The translations under genes and the position numbers were made by a program. A DNA stretch of 64,000 nucleotides from NCBI RefSeq assembly GCF_008364555.1, contig NZ_VTUC01000006.1:186001-250000 (forward strand), in the 5' to 3' direction. Shown here piece by piece: positions 27,236-36,144 of the stretch. Positions within the stretch are counted from its first letter, which is position 1. Each line of letters begins with the position of its first letter. The notes beneath the pieces were generated by a model, which did no database searches, was not told where the DNA came from, and worked only from the letters and a program-made list of their open reading frames with translations. The stretch comes from Enterobacter vonholyi. Lineage in GTDB: Bacteria; Pseudomonadota; Gammaproteobacteria; Enterobacterales; Enterobacteriaceae.

Positions 27236-27263
27236 GGGCTGGGGTGAGGGGGAACATACGGCT
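27236..27263. repeat. 28-base direct repeat, copy 2
   Basis: Exact second copy of the repeat at 26856-26883. It is followed by CTCTTTTACCTGAGGTCCCTCACCCC, whose end is an inverted partial copy of the repeat. Confidence 0.8.
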
Positions 27264-27299
27264 CTTTTACCTGAGGTCCCTCACCCCCGGCCAAACAGA

Positions 27300-28787
27300 T
27301 TACAAATAGCGGGAGGTCAGATGCTCGCGGAAGTAACGGATATTCAGATCTTCACCCGTCGCCTGGGTGATTAATTGCGACGTGCTGAAGCGGCTACCGT
27401 GCTGCCAGATGTTCTGACGCAGCCACTCAAAGAGTGCGGAAAAGTCGCCTTCAGCGATGGAGGCCTGCAGACCCGGAAGCGCAGTTTTCGCGGCGTGGAA
27501 CAGCTGTGCGGCATACATAGCCCCCAGCGTGTACGACGGGAAGTAACCAAAACCGCCGTCGGTCCAGTGGATATCCTGCATGCAGCCGTTGCGGTAGTTG
27601 TCTTTGGTGGACAACCCGAGCCAGGCCTGCATTTTCTCGTCCCACAGGGCGGGAATATCGTCTACCTCAATCTCGCCGTTGATCAGCGCCCGCTCAATCT
27701 CATAGCGCAGCACCACGTGTGCCGGGTAGCTCACTTCGTCCGCATCGACGCGGATATAGCCCGGCTTCACGCGCTGGTTCCAGGCAATAAAGTTCTCTTC
27801 GCTGAACGCCGCCTGGCTGCCAAAACGGGCGTGCACCGCAGGGAGAAGATGTTTGAGGAAGGCTTCACTCCGTCCCAGCTGCATCTCAAAGAACAGGCTC
27901 TGCGATTCATGGATCGCGGTTGAGCGGGCCAGCGCAATCGGCTGTCCTGCCCACGCGCGCGGTAGGTTTTGTTCGTAGCGCGCATGTCCGGTTTCGTGGA
28001 TCACGCCAAACAGCGCGCTGAGCAGTTCATCCTCGTCGTAGCGCGTGGTGATGCGCACGTCTTCCGGTACGCCGCCGCAGAAGGGGTGCGCACTCACGTC
28101 GAGGCGACCGCCGTTAAAATCGAAGCCGAGCATCTTCATGGCCTCCAGGCCCAGCTCACGCTGTGTTGCCGTCGGGAAGGGGCCCTGCGGGGGAATAAAC
28201 GACCGCTGAGCCTGTTTTTCCACCACGCTTGCCAGCAGGTCCGGTAGCCAGGACTTCATGTCGCCGAACAGAACGTCCAGACGCGCGCTGGTCATGTCGG
28301 GTTCAAAAATGTCCAGCAGCGCGTCATAAGGCGTACAGCCTTTTGCTTCAGCCCGCAGGCGAGCCTCTTCGCGGCTGAGTTTAACCACCTCTTTCAGGTT
28401 GGCGGAAAAGCCCTGCCAGTCGTTGGCGGGGCGCTGAGTACGCCAGGCGTGTTCACACCTGCTGCCCGCCAGGGATTTGGCTTCCACCAGCGATTCCGGC
28501 AGCAGGGTCGCCTGCTGGTAGTGGCGCGTCATTTCGCGCAGGTTGGCCTGTTCGACGTCATTCAGATCTTCTCCTACCGCCGCCGCTAACAGGTCGCCGA
28601 CTTTTTTATCGGTCAGGAGCTGGTGCTGCAGGACGCTCATCTCTGCCAGCGCCTCGCCGCGCGCGGCGCTGCCGCCGGGCGGCATCATGGTGAACATGTC
28701 CCAGCTGGCGATGGAGGAGAGGTGCGAGAAGCGGGAGAGACGCTGGAAGGTTTTCACAAGTGACTGATAGGCTGATGTTTTTTGCAA
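27300..28787 (-). CDS. M32 family metallocarboxypeptidase
   Basis: A 495-residue thermostable-carboxypeptidase-1 (Taq) family enzyme that removes C-terminal residues from peptides in the cytosol. The zinc site is HETGH at 264-268 (FGVIHETGHARYEQ) with the third ligand Glu294 in AIHESQSLFFE; IRVDADEVSYPAHVVLRYEIE and NYRNGCMQDIHW are further family blocks. No signal peptide. Translation probably starts at TTG (28787), because GAGGAA lies 8 bases upstream and no ATG is available near it. E. coli K-12 lacks a close counterpart at this position. It lies downstream of the puu terminator on the same strand. Confidence 0.93.
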   Translation of the reverse strand: MQKTSAYQSLVKTFQRLSRFSHLSSIASWDMFTMMPPGGSAARGEALAEMSVLQHQLLTDKKVGDLLAAAVGEDLNDVEQANLREMTRHYQQATLLPESLVEAKSLAGSRCEHAWRTQRPANDWQGFSANLKEVVKLSREEARLRAEAKGCTPYDALLDIFEPDMTSARLDVLFGDMKSWLPDLLASVVEKQAQRSFIPPQGPFPTATQRELGLEAMKMLGFDFNGGRLDVSAHPFCGGVPEDVRITTRYDEDELLSALFGVIHETGHARYEQNLPRAWAGQPIALARSTAIHESQSLFFEMQLGRSEAFLKHLLPAVHARFGSQAAFSEENFIAWNQRVKPGYIRVDADEVSYPAHVVLRYEIERALINGEIEVDDIPALWDEKMQAWLGLSTKDNYRNGCMQDIHWTDGGFGYFPSYTLGAMYAAQLFHAAKTALPGLQASIAEGDFSALFEWLRQNIWQHGSRFSTSQLITQATGEDLNIRYFREHLTSRYL

Positions 28788-28894
28788 TTCTTATTTCCTC
28801 ATGCCGGGGATGTGTTTCAGGGAGCATACAATGAAACCGAGCAAATTCCCCAACATTTCCCACACGGAGGAAATCTGTGCCGATCTCCTCCGTA

Positions 28895-28929
28895 GAAAAC
28901 CGTCCCCGGCATTCCGGGAGACGGTTTTC
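28895..28929 (-). terminator. Terminator at the end of the puuDRCBE transcript
   Basis: A long stem with one bulge (28895-28909 with 28914-28929, GAAAACCGTC... pairing) has an A/T-rich base that supplies TTTTC on the minus strand. It begins about 10 bases after the puuE stop codon. Confidence 0.8.
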
Positions 28930-28938
28930 GGTGGGCAC

Positions 28939-30210
28939 TCAGGACTTATCGCGCATAACCTGTTGCAGGATTGCCAGCGCCTGGTTGAACTGAGCATCCG
29001 GAATGGTCAGCGGATAAAGGAAGCGGATCACGTTGCCGTACTGGCCGCAGATCAACAGCAGCAGGCCCTGGGCGAGCGCCTTTTGCTGGATCGCCTGCGC
29101 AATGGCGGCCGAAGGTTCACGGCTCTCGGGATCAAAAAACTCCGCCGCGATCATCGATCCTCTTCCCCTTATCGCCACGAGCGCAGGGAAGGTGCCCTGA
29201 ATCTCCTCCAGCGTTGCTTTCAGCCGATCGCCCAGCTGACGGGCGCGCGCGCACAGTGACTCGTTGTCGATAATATTCAGCACCGCGTGCGCGGCGGCCA
29301 CCGCAAGCGGGTTGCCGGCATAGGTTCCCCCCAGGCCGCCGGGAGCCGGCGCGTCCATGATTTCGGCGCGGCCCACCACGCCGGACAGCGGCATTCCGCC
29401 TGCCAGGCTTTTAGCCATCGTCATCAGGTCGGGTTTGTCCGCGTAGTGTTCCATGGCAAACAGCTTACCCGTTCGGGCGAAGCCGCTCTGCACTTCGTCG
29501 GCAATCATCACGATCCCGTGCTCATCACAGATGCGGCGGATGGCGGATACCAGCTCTGGTGGGGCGACGTTGAATCCGCCTTCACCCTGGATGGGTTCAA
29601 AAATAATCGCCGCTACCTGTTTCGCCTCAATATCCGCTTTGAACAGGCGCTCTATCGCCGTGATGGCATCCTGCGTCGTGATGCCGTGCAGCTCGGAGGG
29701 ATACGGCACGTGATAAACCGACCCCGGGAAGGGGCCAAATCCCAGCTTGTAAGGCGCGACCTTGCCGGTTAACGCCATGGTCATATAGGTGCGGCCGTGA
29801 AAGCCTCCCCCGAAGGCAATCACGCCCGGTCTGCCGGTGTGGGCCCGGGCGATTTTAACGGCGTTTTCCACCGCTTCCGCGCCCGTTGTGAAGAACGCCG
29901 TTTTGGCCGGGCTCTGCACCGGGGCCAGCTCGTTAAGTTTTTCAGCTAATGAAACGTAGCTTTCATACGGCACAATCTGGTAGGCCGTGTGGGTGAACTG
30001 GTGAAGCTGTTTTTCCACTGCGGCCACCAGTTCAGGATGGCGATGGCCGGTGTTCAGTACCGCGATCCCGGCGGCGAAATCAATATAGTCGTTGCCTTCC
30101 ACGTCGGTAAGCGTGGCATTCTCCGCCGAGCGGGCAAAGAAATTACACATTACGCCTACGCCGCGCGGGGTGGCAGAAAGTCTGCGCTGATGAAATTCCT
30201 GGTTACTCAT
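28939..30210 (-). CDS. puuE: 4-aminobutyrate aminotransferase PuuE
   Basis: Cytosolic PLP enzyme that transfers the amino group of GABA to 2-oxoglutarate, giving succinate semialdehyde, the last step of the putrescine pathway encoded here. The 423-residue protein starts MSNQEFHQRRLSATPRGVGV and has the class-III aminotransferase motif with Asp238 (MIADEVQSGF) and the Schiff-base Lys267 (TMAKSLAGGMPL). A longer open frame upstream (to 30351) runs into puuB and is not supported. It begins 25 bases after the puuB stop, as the last gene of the operon. Confidence 0.96.
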   Translation of the reverse strand: MSNQEFHQRRLSATPRGVGVMCNFFARSAENATLTDVEGNDYIDFAAGIAVLNTGHRHPELVAAVEKQLHQFTHTAYQIVPYESYVSLAEKLNELAPVQSPAKTAFFTTGAEAVENAVKIARAHTGRPGVIAFGGGFHGRTYMTMALTGKVAPYKLGFGPFPGSVYHVPYPSELHGITTQDAITAIERLFKADIEAKQVAAIIFEPIQGEGGFNVAPPELVSAIRRICDEHGIVMIADEVQSGFARTGKLFAMEHYADKPDLMTMAKSLAGGMPLSGVVGRAEIMDAPAPGGLGGTYAGNPLAVAAAHAVLNIIDNESLCARARQLGDRLKATLEEIQGTFPALVAIRGRGSMIAAEFFDPESREPSAAIAQAIQQKALAQGLLLLICGQYGNVIRFLYPLTIPDAQFNQALAILQQVMRDKS

Positions 30211-30235
30211 GTCAGATACCCTTTTGTCGAAACGA

Positions 30236-31516
30236 TCATACGCCAAGACGATCGCGCAGGCTGTAGTACGCCGCGCCCATCGCCGTAAATGGAATCCGCA
30301 GGCTGCGGCCGCCCGGGAAGGGGTAGTGCGGGAGGTTAGCAAACGCATCAAAGCGCTCGGCGTCGCCGCGCAACAGTTCCGAGATCAGCCGTCCGGCCAG
30401 GTGGGTGCAGGTCACGCCGTGGCCGCTGTAGCCCTGCATGTAATAGATGTTTTTATCCAGACGACCAAACTGCGGCATACGGGACAGGGTCAGCAGGAAG
30501 TTGCCCGTCCAGCGGTAGTCGATTTTGACGCCTGCCAGCTGAGGGAAGGTTTTCAGCAGCTTTGGCATCACCAGGCGCTCGACATCGTCCGGATCGCGCG
30601 CGCCATACACTACGCCACCGCCGTACAGCAGGCGGTTGTCGGCGGTGAGACGGTAGTAATCCAGCAGGTAGTTACAATCTTCCACGCAGTAGTTATTGGG
30701 GATCAGCGTGCGGGCGACCTCTTCCGCCAGCGGGGCGGTGGTTACAACCTGGGTGCCGCAGGGCATGCTGCGTTTTGCCAGTTCCGGTTCGATCTTATCG
30801 CCGAGATAGGCATTCCCGGCGACGATCACGTAGCGGGCCGTCACCTGGCCATGCTGCGTGCTCACCACGGCCGGGCTGGTGTGCTGAATGGAGGTCACCG
30901 GGGACTGCTCATATACCCGCCCGCCGTTCAGGCGAATGGCGTCCGCTTCGCCGATCGCCAGGTTCAGCGGATGAATATGCCCACCGCTGCGGTCCAGCAG
31001 CGCGCCGGTATAGCGTTCGCTGTCGACTTCCCGGCGAATGGCGCTGGCGTCCAGCAACTCCAACTGCGTGTTGCCGTAGCGTTCCCAGTTGGCTTTTTGC
31101 TCCTCCAGCGTCTCCAGCTGCTTATGGTTAAGCGCCACAAACAGCCCGCCGGGACGATAGTCGCACTGGATCTGATAGCGCTGGATGCGTTCCCGGATGA
31201 TTTCCCCGCCTTCAAACATCATGCTCCCGAGCATTCTGGCGGCATCGGGGCCGTAGTTTTTCTCGATCACGTCGATATCGCGGCTGTAGGAGTTAACCAG
31301 CTGGCCGCCGTTGCGTCCGCTGGCGCCGAAGCCGATGCGCGCCCCTTCAAGGAGCACCACGTCATAGCCCATTTCGGCGAGATGCAGCGCGGAGGAGAGG
31401 CCGGTATAGCCGCCGCCCACCACGCACACGTCACAGCTGATCGACTCGTTAAGCGTCGGGAAGGGTTCGTAAGCGTTCGCGCTGGCCGCGTAGTAGCTGG
31501 TGGTATGTTCGGTCAT
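30236..31516 (-). CDS. puuB: Gamma-glutamylputrescine oxidase PuuB
   Basis: FAD-dependent oxidase of the D-amino-acid oxidase (DAO) superfamily that converts gamma-glutamylputrescine to gamma-glutamyl-gamma-aminobutyraldehyde, releasing ammonia and peroxide. The 426 residues equal E. coli PuuB in length. The FAD-binding motif VCVVGGGYTGLSSALHLAE lies at about 30-48, followed by GFGASGRNGGQLVNSYSRD. Its ATG overlaps the puuC stop by four bases. A 437-codon frame on the opposite strand is its mirror, not a gene. Confidence 0.96.
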   Translation of the reverse strand: MTEHTTSYYAASANAYEPFPTLNESISCDVCVVGGGYTGLSSALHLAEMGYDVVLLEGARIGFGASGRNGGQLVNSYSRDIDVIEKNYGPDAARMLGSMMFEGGEIIRERIQRYQIQCDYRPGGLFVALNHKQLETLEEQKANWERYGNTQLELLDASAIRREVDSERYTGALLDRSGGHIHPLNLAIGEADAIRLNGGRVYEQSPVTSIQHTSPAVVSTQHGQVTARYVIVAGNAYLGDKIEPELAKRSMPCGTQVVTTAPLAEEVARTLIPNNYCVEDCNYLLDYYRLTADNRLLYGGGVVYGARDPDDVERLVMPKLLKTFPQLAGVKIDYRWTGNFLLTLSRMPQFGRLDKNIYYMQGYSGHGVTCTHLAGRLISELLRGDAERFDAFANLPHYPFPGGRSLRIPFTAMGAAYYSLRDRLGV

Positions 31517-33006
31517 GATTGAGGCTCCAGGGCAATCCAGATGGTTTTCAGTTCGGTAAATTTTTCCAGCGCGTGCAGGGACTTATCGCGACCGTTGCCG
31601 CTCTGCTTATAGCCGCCAAAGGGAACGGTCATATCACCATCGTTATAGTTATTGACGAAGACCGAGCCGGCCTTCAGGCGGCGGCTCATGCGGTGCGCGC
31701 GGGAAAGATCGCGGGTCCATACCGCTGCGCCAAGCCCGTATTCACTGTCGTTGGCCAGCGTTAAGGCTTCCTCTTCGGATTTAAAACGGGTGACGACCAG
31801 CACTGGTCCGAAAATTTCTTCCCGGCACAGCGGGGAGGCGGGGTCGATGTCGACAAAAATGGTTGGACCGACTGCGGAAGGCCATGATTGTTCTCGCCCG
31901 TCCAGCAGCAGCGTGCCTTTCCGGGTTCCCTCGCGAATGAACGTGTGGACGGTATCGGCGTGCGCAGCGTCGATGAGCATGCCCATCGTGCTGTCCGGGT
32001 CGAGCGGATCGCCCGGCTGCCAGTGACGAGCCTGCGCTTTTAGCCTGGCCAGGAACTCATCGGCGATGCTCTCTTCGAGCAGCAGACGGGTGCCGGCGAT
32101 ACAGACTTGCCCCTGGTTATAAAAAATCCCGGCGGCGGTCGCGCTCACGGCCTTGTCCAGGTCCGGACAGTCGGCAAAGATAATGTTGGCGCTCTTGCCG
32201 CCTGCCTCCAGCCAGACGCGCTTCATGTTACTTTCGCCTGCGTCCTTCAACAGCTGCTTGCCGGTACGGGTAGAGCCGGTAAACGTCAGCACCTCAACCT
32301 CCGGATGCAATGCCAGCGCCTGGCCCGCTTCGTGGCCGTAACCGCTTATCACGTTCAGCACGCCGTCAGGCAGGCCCGCCTCTTTCGCCAGTCCGGCCAG
32401 CCGCAGGGCGGTGAGGGGCGATTTCTCCGACGGTTTCAGTATCACGCTGTTGCCCGCGATCAGCGCCGGGCCCAGCTTCCAGCAGGCCAGCAGCAGCGGG
32501 AAGTTCCAGGGGACGATGGCCGCGACAACCCCGATGGGTTCGCGCACGATCATCGCCAGCTCGCCCGGACCCGTAGGCGCCACTTCGCCGTAGACTTTAT
32601 CCGCCGCTTCGGCGTACCAGCGAATGGCGCGCGCCGCGCCGGGAATATCGTCGCGCAGGCTGTGGCGGATGGGTTTACCTGTGTCCAGCGTTTCCAGTAA
32701 TGCCAGCTCTTCGCCGTGGCGTTCCATTAAATCGGCGAGCTTATTTAGCACGGCTTTGCGCTGCGCCGGAGACGCCTGCGACCAGTCACCGCGCTCAAAT
32801 ACCTCACGCGCGGCCTGAACCGCGCGGTCCACGTCCGCCTGCTTGCCCCGGGCGACGTTCGCCAGCGTCTGCTGGGTCGCGGGATTGACGGTTGCAAACG
32901 TGGTGTTATCGGCGGCGTCACAATAGGCACCGTTAATAAATAACCGGGTCTCAATGGCGCTGTTTTTTGCTTTATCCTGCCAGTAAGTCAGGTGCTGAAA
33001 ATGCAT
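31513..33006 (-). CDS. puuC: Gamma-glutamyl-gamma-aminobutyraldehyde dehydrogenase PuuC
   Basis: NAD(P)-dependent aldehyde dehydrogenase that oxidises gamma-glutamyl-gamma-aminobutyraldehyde to gamma-glutamyl-GABA. The 497-residue product has general base Glu267 (WLEAGGKSANI), nucleophile Cys302 (NQGQVCIAGTR), and the cofactor motif FTGSTRTGK. AGGAGTG stands before the ATG at 33006; seven extra in-frame codons upstream are not supported. Third gene of the operon after a 157-base spacer from puuR that contains a 28-base palindrome. Confidence 0.96.
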   Translation of the reverse strand: MHFQHLTYWQDKAKNSAIETRLFINGAYCDAADNTTFATVNPATQQTLANVARGKQADVDRAVQAAREVFERGDWSQASPAQRKAVLNKLADLMERHGEELALLETLDTGKPIRHSLRDDIPGAARAIRWYAEAADKVYGEVAPTGPGELAMIVREPIGVVAAIVPWNFPLLLACWKLGPALIAGNSVILKPSEKSPLTALRLAGLAKEAGLPDGVLNVISGYGHEAGQALALHPEVEVLTFTGSTRTGKQLLKDAGESNMKRVWLEAGGKSANIIFADCPDLDKAVSATAAGIFYNQGQVCIAGTRLLLEESIADEFLARLKAQARHWQPGDPLDPDSTMGMLIDAAHADTVHTFIREGTRKGTLLLDGREQSWPSAVGPTIFVDIDPASPLCREEIFGPVLVVTRFKSEEEALTLANDSEYGLGAAVWTRDLSRAHRMSRRLKAGSVFVNNYNDGDMTVPFGGYKQSGNGRDKSLHALEKFTELKTIWIALEPQS

Positions 33007-33124
33007 ATTCACTCCTTTCTTTCGCAATCAGATAAATAAAGGCATGGCCGTTTCAGGCAATACGAAGCCGTGGGGCATCCCGGGAATTAACCCGTTAAAT
33101 GCCGACATCGATCGTTTTTATGTA

Positions 33125-33152
33125 TTCCGGCGTAAGCGCGCTTACGCCGGAA
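33125..33152. repeat. Perfect 28-base palindrome between puuR and puuC
   Basis: TTCCGGCGTAAGCG is followed directly by its exact complement. It begins 12 bases after the puuR stop, inside the puuDRCBE operon. As RNA it forms a strong 12-13-bp hairpin without a clear T tract, so it could stabilise the upstream mRNA, cause partial termination, or be a REP-like element. Confidence 0.75.
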
Positions 33153-33163
33153 CTGAGTGGTAA

Positions 33164-33721
33164 TTAGAACGTGGTGGGGGTGTGGGCACTGATAATGCGG
33201 CAGACGCCTGCCGAGGTGTTGCTGAAGCTGTGCGGTATGCCGGTATTGATGGCATAGCTTTGCCCAGCAACCAGGTGATATTGCTGGCCATTAATGGTCA
33301 ACAATATTTCACCTTCCAGTATCGTACCGATCTCCTCACCCTGGTGTTTGATCCTCTCTCCGGTCGTGGTTCCAGGCTGGTAAGTTTCAAAAATCATCGC
33401 CAGCGTACGGTTCGGATTTCCGTTATGAACCAGCTTCATCGAAACCCCCTGACTGCCTATTTCGATAAGGTCTTCCTGATTAATAACCACCTGCGGTTCA
33501 TCAGGTTTTTCCGGTTCCGAAAAGAATTCCGAGAGCGACAGCCCATAAACTTTCAGCAGCTTTTGCAGCGTACTGATAGCAGGACTGACTTTGTCCTGCT
33601 CAATGGTGCTGATGGCACTGTGTGTTAACCCAGACAGTTCGGCGGCACGCCGCTGCGAGAGACCCAGCTGCTGGCGGATCTCAGACAGACGTTTCCCTGG
33701 CGCCAGTCCGTCATCGCTCAT
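33164..33721 (-). CDS. puuR: Putrescine-responsive repressor PuuR
   Basis: A 185-residue repressor with an N-terminal XRE/Cro helix-turn-helix (RLSEIRQQLGLSQRRAAELS ... AISTIEQDKVSPAISTLQKLL) and a C-terminal cupin domain (GERIKHQGEEIGTILEGEI ... SYAINTGIPHSFSN). In E. coli PuuR represses puuA and puuD and is released by putrescine. Length and sequence follow E. coli PuuR closely; the longer upstream frame overlaps puuD and is rejected. It starts 25 bases after puuD. Confidence 0.96.
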   Translation of the reverse strand: MSDDGLAPGKRLSEIRQQLGLSQRRAAELSGLTHSAISTIEQDKVSPAISTLQKLLKVYGLSLSEFFSEPEKPDEPQVVINQEDLIEIGSQGVSMKLVHNGNPNRTLAMIFETYQPGTTTGERIKHQGEEIGTILEGEILLTINGQQYHLVAGQSYAINTGIPHSFSNTSAGVCRIISAHTPTTF

Positions 33722-33746
33722 AGTTGCATTTCCTTTACGGTAGTGG

Positions 33747-34511
33747 TCAAAGCCGCTGCTTCTCGGCAATGTGGCTTTGACAGGCGGTGATAAAACCTTC
33801 AAACAACATACGGGACAGGGCGTACTCGCTGCTGTTCCATTCGGGGTGCCATTGCACGCCGAGGGCAAAAGGGTGGTCATGAACGCTGACCGCCTCGACC
33901 AGCCCATCCGTCGAGCGGGCCTCCACGCGAAGCCGTGGTCCTAACGTCCGTGCACCTTGCCCGTGTAACGAGTTTACCCAAAATGTGTTACAGCCTGGTA
34001 TTAATTGAGACAGCAGTCCTCCCTCCTGAACCTGAACTTCATGAGACGGAGCGTATTGTAGCTCAACCGGCAGTTCAGGATCTTCCCGGTGCTCGAGCAG
34101 GTCGTTCTGCTCGAACAGGCGGCGATACAGCGTCCCCCCCGTCGCAACAACCAGTTCCTGCAGCCCCCGGCAGATGGCGAAAATGGGGATGCGCCTTTCG
34201 AGCGCGGCGGCAATCAGCGCCATACTCAGAAGATCTCGCCCGGGATCGGCGTTAGGCTCATCGCCGTTTTCACCATAAAGGTGCGGCTGCACGTTACTTG
34301 GGCTGCCCGGCAGGTAAATCCCGTCCAGGGTGGGCAGCAGAGCGGTGAGCAGCTCTGGCTCTGCCAGCGCATGCGGTAAGGCAATCGGTAAACCCCCCGC
34401 GTTAATAATGGCATTCAGGTACTTTTCTTGCAGGGTCTGGGTCTCATGACCCTTAAGCCTGTTTCTACACATCACCACGCCAATAACTGGCTTGTTCATT
34501 ATATTTTCCAT
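33747..34511 (-). CDS. puuD: Gamma-glutamyl-GABA hydrolase PuuD
   Basis: Class-I glutamine-amidotransferase-like hydrolase that splits gamma-glutamyl-GABA into glutamate and GABA. The 254-residue protein has nucleophile Cys114 (PIFAICRGLQEL) and the His222/Glu224 pair (VQWHPEWNS), as in E. coli. The start at 34511 (MENIMNKPVIGVVMCRNRLK) matches the family. It is the first gene of puuDRCBE and divergent from puuA. Confidence 0.95.
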   Translation of the reverse strand: MENIMNKPVIGVVMCRNRLKGHETQTLQEKYLNAIINAGGLPIALPHALAEPELLTALLPTLDGIYLPGSPSNVQPHLYGENGDEPNADPGRDLLSMALIAAALERRIPIFAICRGLQELVVATGGTLYRRLFEQNDLLEHREDPELPVELQYAPSHEVQVQEGGLLSQLIPGCNTFWVNSLHGQGARTLGPRLRVEARSTDGLVEAVSVHDHPFALGVQWHPEWNSSEYALSRMLFEGFITACQSHIAEKQRL

Positions 34512-34569
34512 GATCGCCCTCACAAAGTGGACTAAATTTAGGCCATTTTCGCCTGCAAAACGGCCTTTT

Positions 34570-34584
34570 CGTTCAATATTTTCT
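34570..34584 (-). promoter_or_regulatory. Possible PuuR site 1 in the puuA-puuD region
   Basis: CGTTCAATATTTTCT matches the complement of the E. coli PuuR consensus (TGTTCATTATATTTT) at 11 of 15 positions. The match is weak alone, but it lies in the right intergenic region. Confidence 0.4.
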
Positions 34585-34665
34585 CAATCTAGCAACGGGA
34601 TCTGCCTTTTGCAAACTTAATTTAACATTTGACAAACAATTTATTTGCATACAGATTCGATAGGG

Positions 34666-34680
34666 TGGACATTATATTTG
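34666..34680 (-). promoter_or_regulatory. Possible PuuR site 2 in the puuA-puuD region
   Basis: TGGACATTATATTTG matches the complement of the E. coli PuuR consensus (AAAATATAATGAACA) at 12 of 15 positions, including the CATTATATTT core. It lies 46 bases before the puuA start, where repression of puuA is expected. Confidence 0.6.
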
Positions 34681-34725
34681 ACAGTCCAGAGCAGCGAACG
34701 CAAATCCCAAAAACGGTGGTAAATC

Positions 34726-36144
34726 ATGGAAACCAATATCGTAGAAGTTGAGAACTTTGTGCAGCACACGGAAGAGAGGCGGGGCAGCGCCTTTACGCAG
34801 GAAGTGAAGCGCTATTTAGAAAAGTATCCTGACACCCAGTTTATTGATGTCCTCCTGACCGACCTGAACGGCTGTTTTCGCGGCAAGCGCATCCCGGTTG
34901 CCGGACTGAGCAAGCTTGAAAAAGGCTGCTATTTCCCGGCATCGGTTTTCGCCATGGACATTTTGGGTAACGTCGTGGAAGAGGCGGGCCTGGGACAGGA
35001 GCTCGGCGAGCCGGACTGTATCTGCGTGCCGGTACCGGGCACCCTGACGCCGTCCGCCGCCGACCCGGAATACATTGGTCAGGTGCAGCTCACCATGGTC
35101 GATGAAGATGGCGCTCCCTTTGACGTTGAGCCGCGGAACGTACTCAACCGACTCTGGCAGCAGCTGCGCCAGCGCGGCCTGTTCCCCGTGGTAGCGGTAG
35201 AGCTGGAGTTCTATTTACTTGACCGTAAACGCGATGCCGACGGCTATCTGCAGCCACCCTGCGCGCCGGGCACCGACGTGCGCAACACGCAGAGTCAGGT
35301 CTACTCGGTTGATAATCTGAACCACTTTGCTGACGTACTGAACGACATTGACGAACTGGCGCAGCTGCAGCTGATCCCCGCCGACGGGGCAGTGGCTGAG
35401 GCCTCTCCGGGCCAGTTTGAGATTAACCTGCACCATACGGAAAACGTGCTCGATGCCTGCGATGATGCGCTGGCGCTAAAACGTCTCGTCAGGCAGATGG
35501 CAGAAAAACATAAGATGCACGCCACGTTTATGGCAAAGCCGTATGAAGAACATGCGGGCAGCGGGATGCACATCCATATCAGCATGCAAAACAACCGAGG
35601 CGAAAACGTGCTCGCAGACGCCAGCGGCGAGGATTCCGCGCTGCTGAAACGCGCGCTGGCCGGGATGATCGACCTGATGCCTGCGTCCATGGCGCTGCTG
35701 GCACCGAACGTCAACTCCTACCGCCGTTTCCAGCCGGGAATGTATGTGCCGACGCAGGCGTCATGGGGACACAATAATCGCACTGTTGCCCTGCGTATCC
35801 CCTGCGGCGATCGCCATAACCATCGGGTCGAGTACCGGGTAGCGGGCGCTGACGCGAATCCGTATCTGGTGATGGCGGCGATTTTTGCCGGCATTTTACA
35901 TGGCCTGGATAACGATTTACCGCTGCAGGAAGAAGTGGAAGGCAATGGTCTGGAGCAGGACGGACTGCCGTTCCCGATCCGCCAGAGCGATGCGCTGTGG
36001 GAATTTATGCAAAACGATAGCCTGCGCGAGCGGCTGGGCGAACGCTTCTGCCACGTCTATCACGCCTGCAAAAACGATGAATTACTGCAGTTTGAACGCC
36101 TGATTACCGAAACGGAAATTGAGTGGATGCTGAAAAACGCCTGA
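34726..36144 (+). CDS. puuA: Gamma-glutamylputrescine synthetase PuuA
   Basis: Glutamine-synthetase-family ligase that joins glutamate to putrescine with ATP, the first catabolic step after import. The 472-residue protein has the GS beta-grasp N-terminus and the catalytic core with VELEFYLL, EASPGQFEINLHH, the HAGSGMHIHISM metal/ATP motif and NSYRRFQPG. Length and sequence agree with E. coli PuuA. First gene of the puuA-puuP arm, divergent from puuD. Confidence 0.96.
   Translation: METNIVEVENFVQHTEERRGSAFTQEVKRYLEKYPDTQFIDVLLTDLNGCFRGKRIPVAGLSKLEKGCYFPASVFAMDILGNVVEEAGLGQELGEPDCICVPVPGTLTPSAADPEYIGQVQLTMVDEDGAPFDVEPRNVLNRLWQQLRQRGLFPVVAVELEFYLLDRKRDADGYLQPPCAPGTDVRNTQSQVYSVDNLNHFADVLNDIDELAQLQLIPADGAVAEASPGQFEINLHHTENVLDACDDALALKRLVRQMAEKHKMHATFMAKPYEEHAGSGMHIHISMQNNRGENVLADASGEDSALLKRALAGMIDLMPASMALLAPNVNSYRRFQPGMYVPTQASWGHNNRTVALRIPCGDRHNHRVEYRVAGADANPYLVMAAIFAGILHGLDNDLPLQEEVEGNGLEQDGLPFPIRQSDALWEFMQNDSLRERLGERFCHVYHACKNDELLQFERLITETEIEWMLKNA

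Larger units (their letters stand above)
26700..27299. other. 600-base non-coding region with repeats between asr and the M32 peptidase gene
   Basis: No convincing gene is present. The left part holds the asr promoter with its RstA box. The rest holds two copies of a 28-base repeat, 380 bases apart, and between them a GC-rich element with long-range base pairing (26948-27141). Short frames here have the composition of the repeats and should not be annotated as proteins. Confidence 0.75.

Noticed and set aside
30209..31522. Plus-strand 437-codon open frame
   Set aside because: It is fully antisense to puuB and puuB is certain; the open frame follows from GC-rich codon use, has no recognisable domain and no ribosome site.
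33722..33907. N-terminal extension of PuuR upstream of 33721
   Set aside because: The extra codons overlap the end of puuD and do not belong to the PuuR family sequence, whose start is at 33721.
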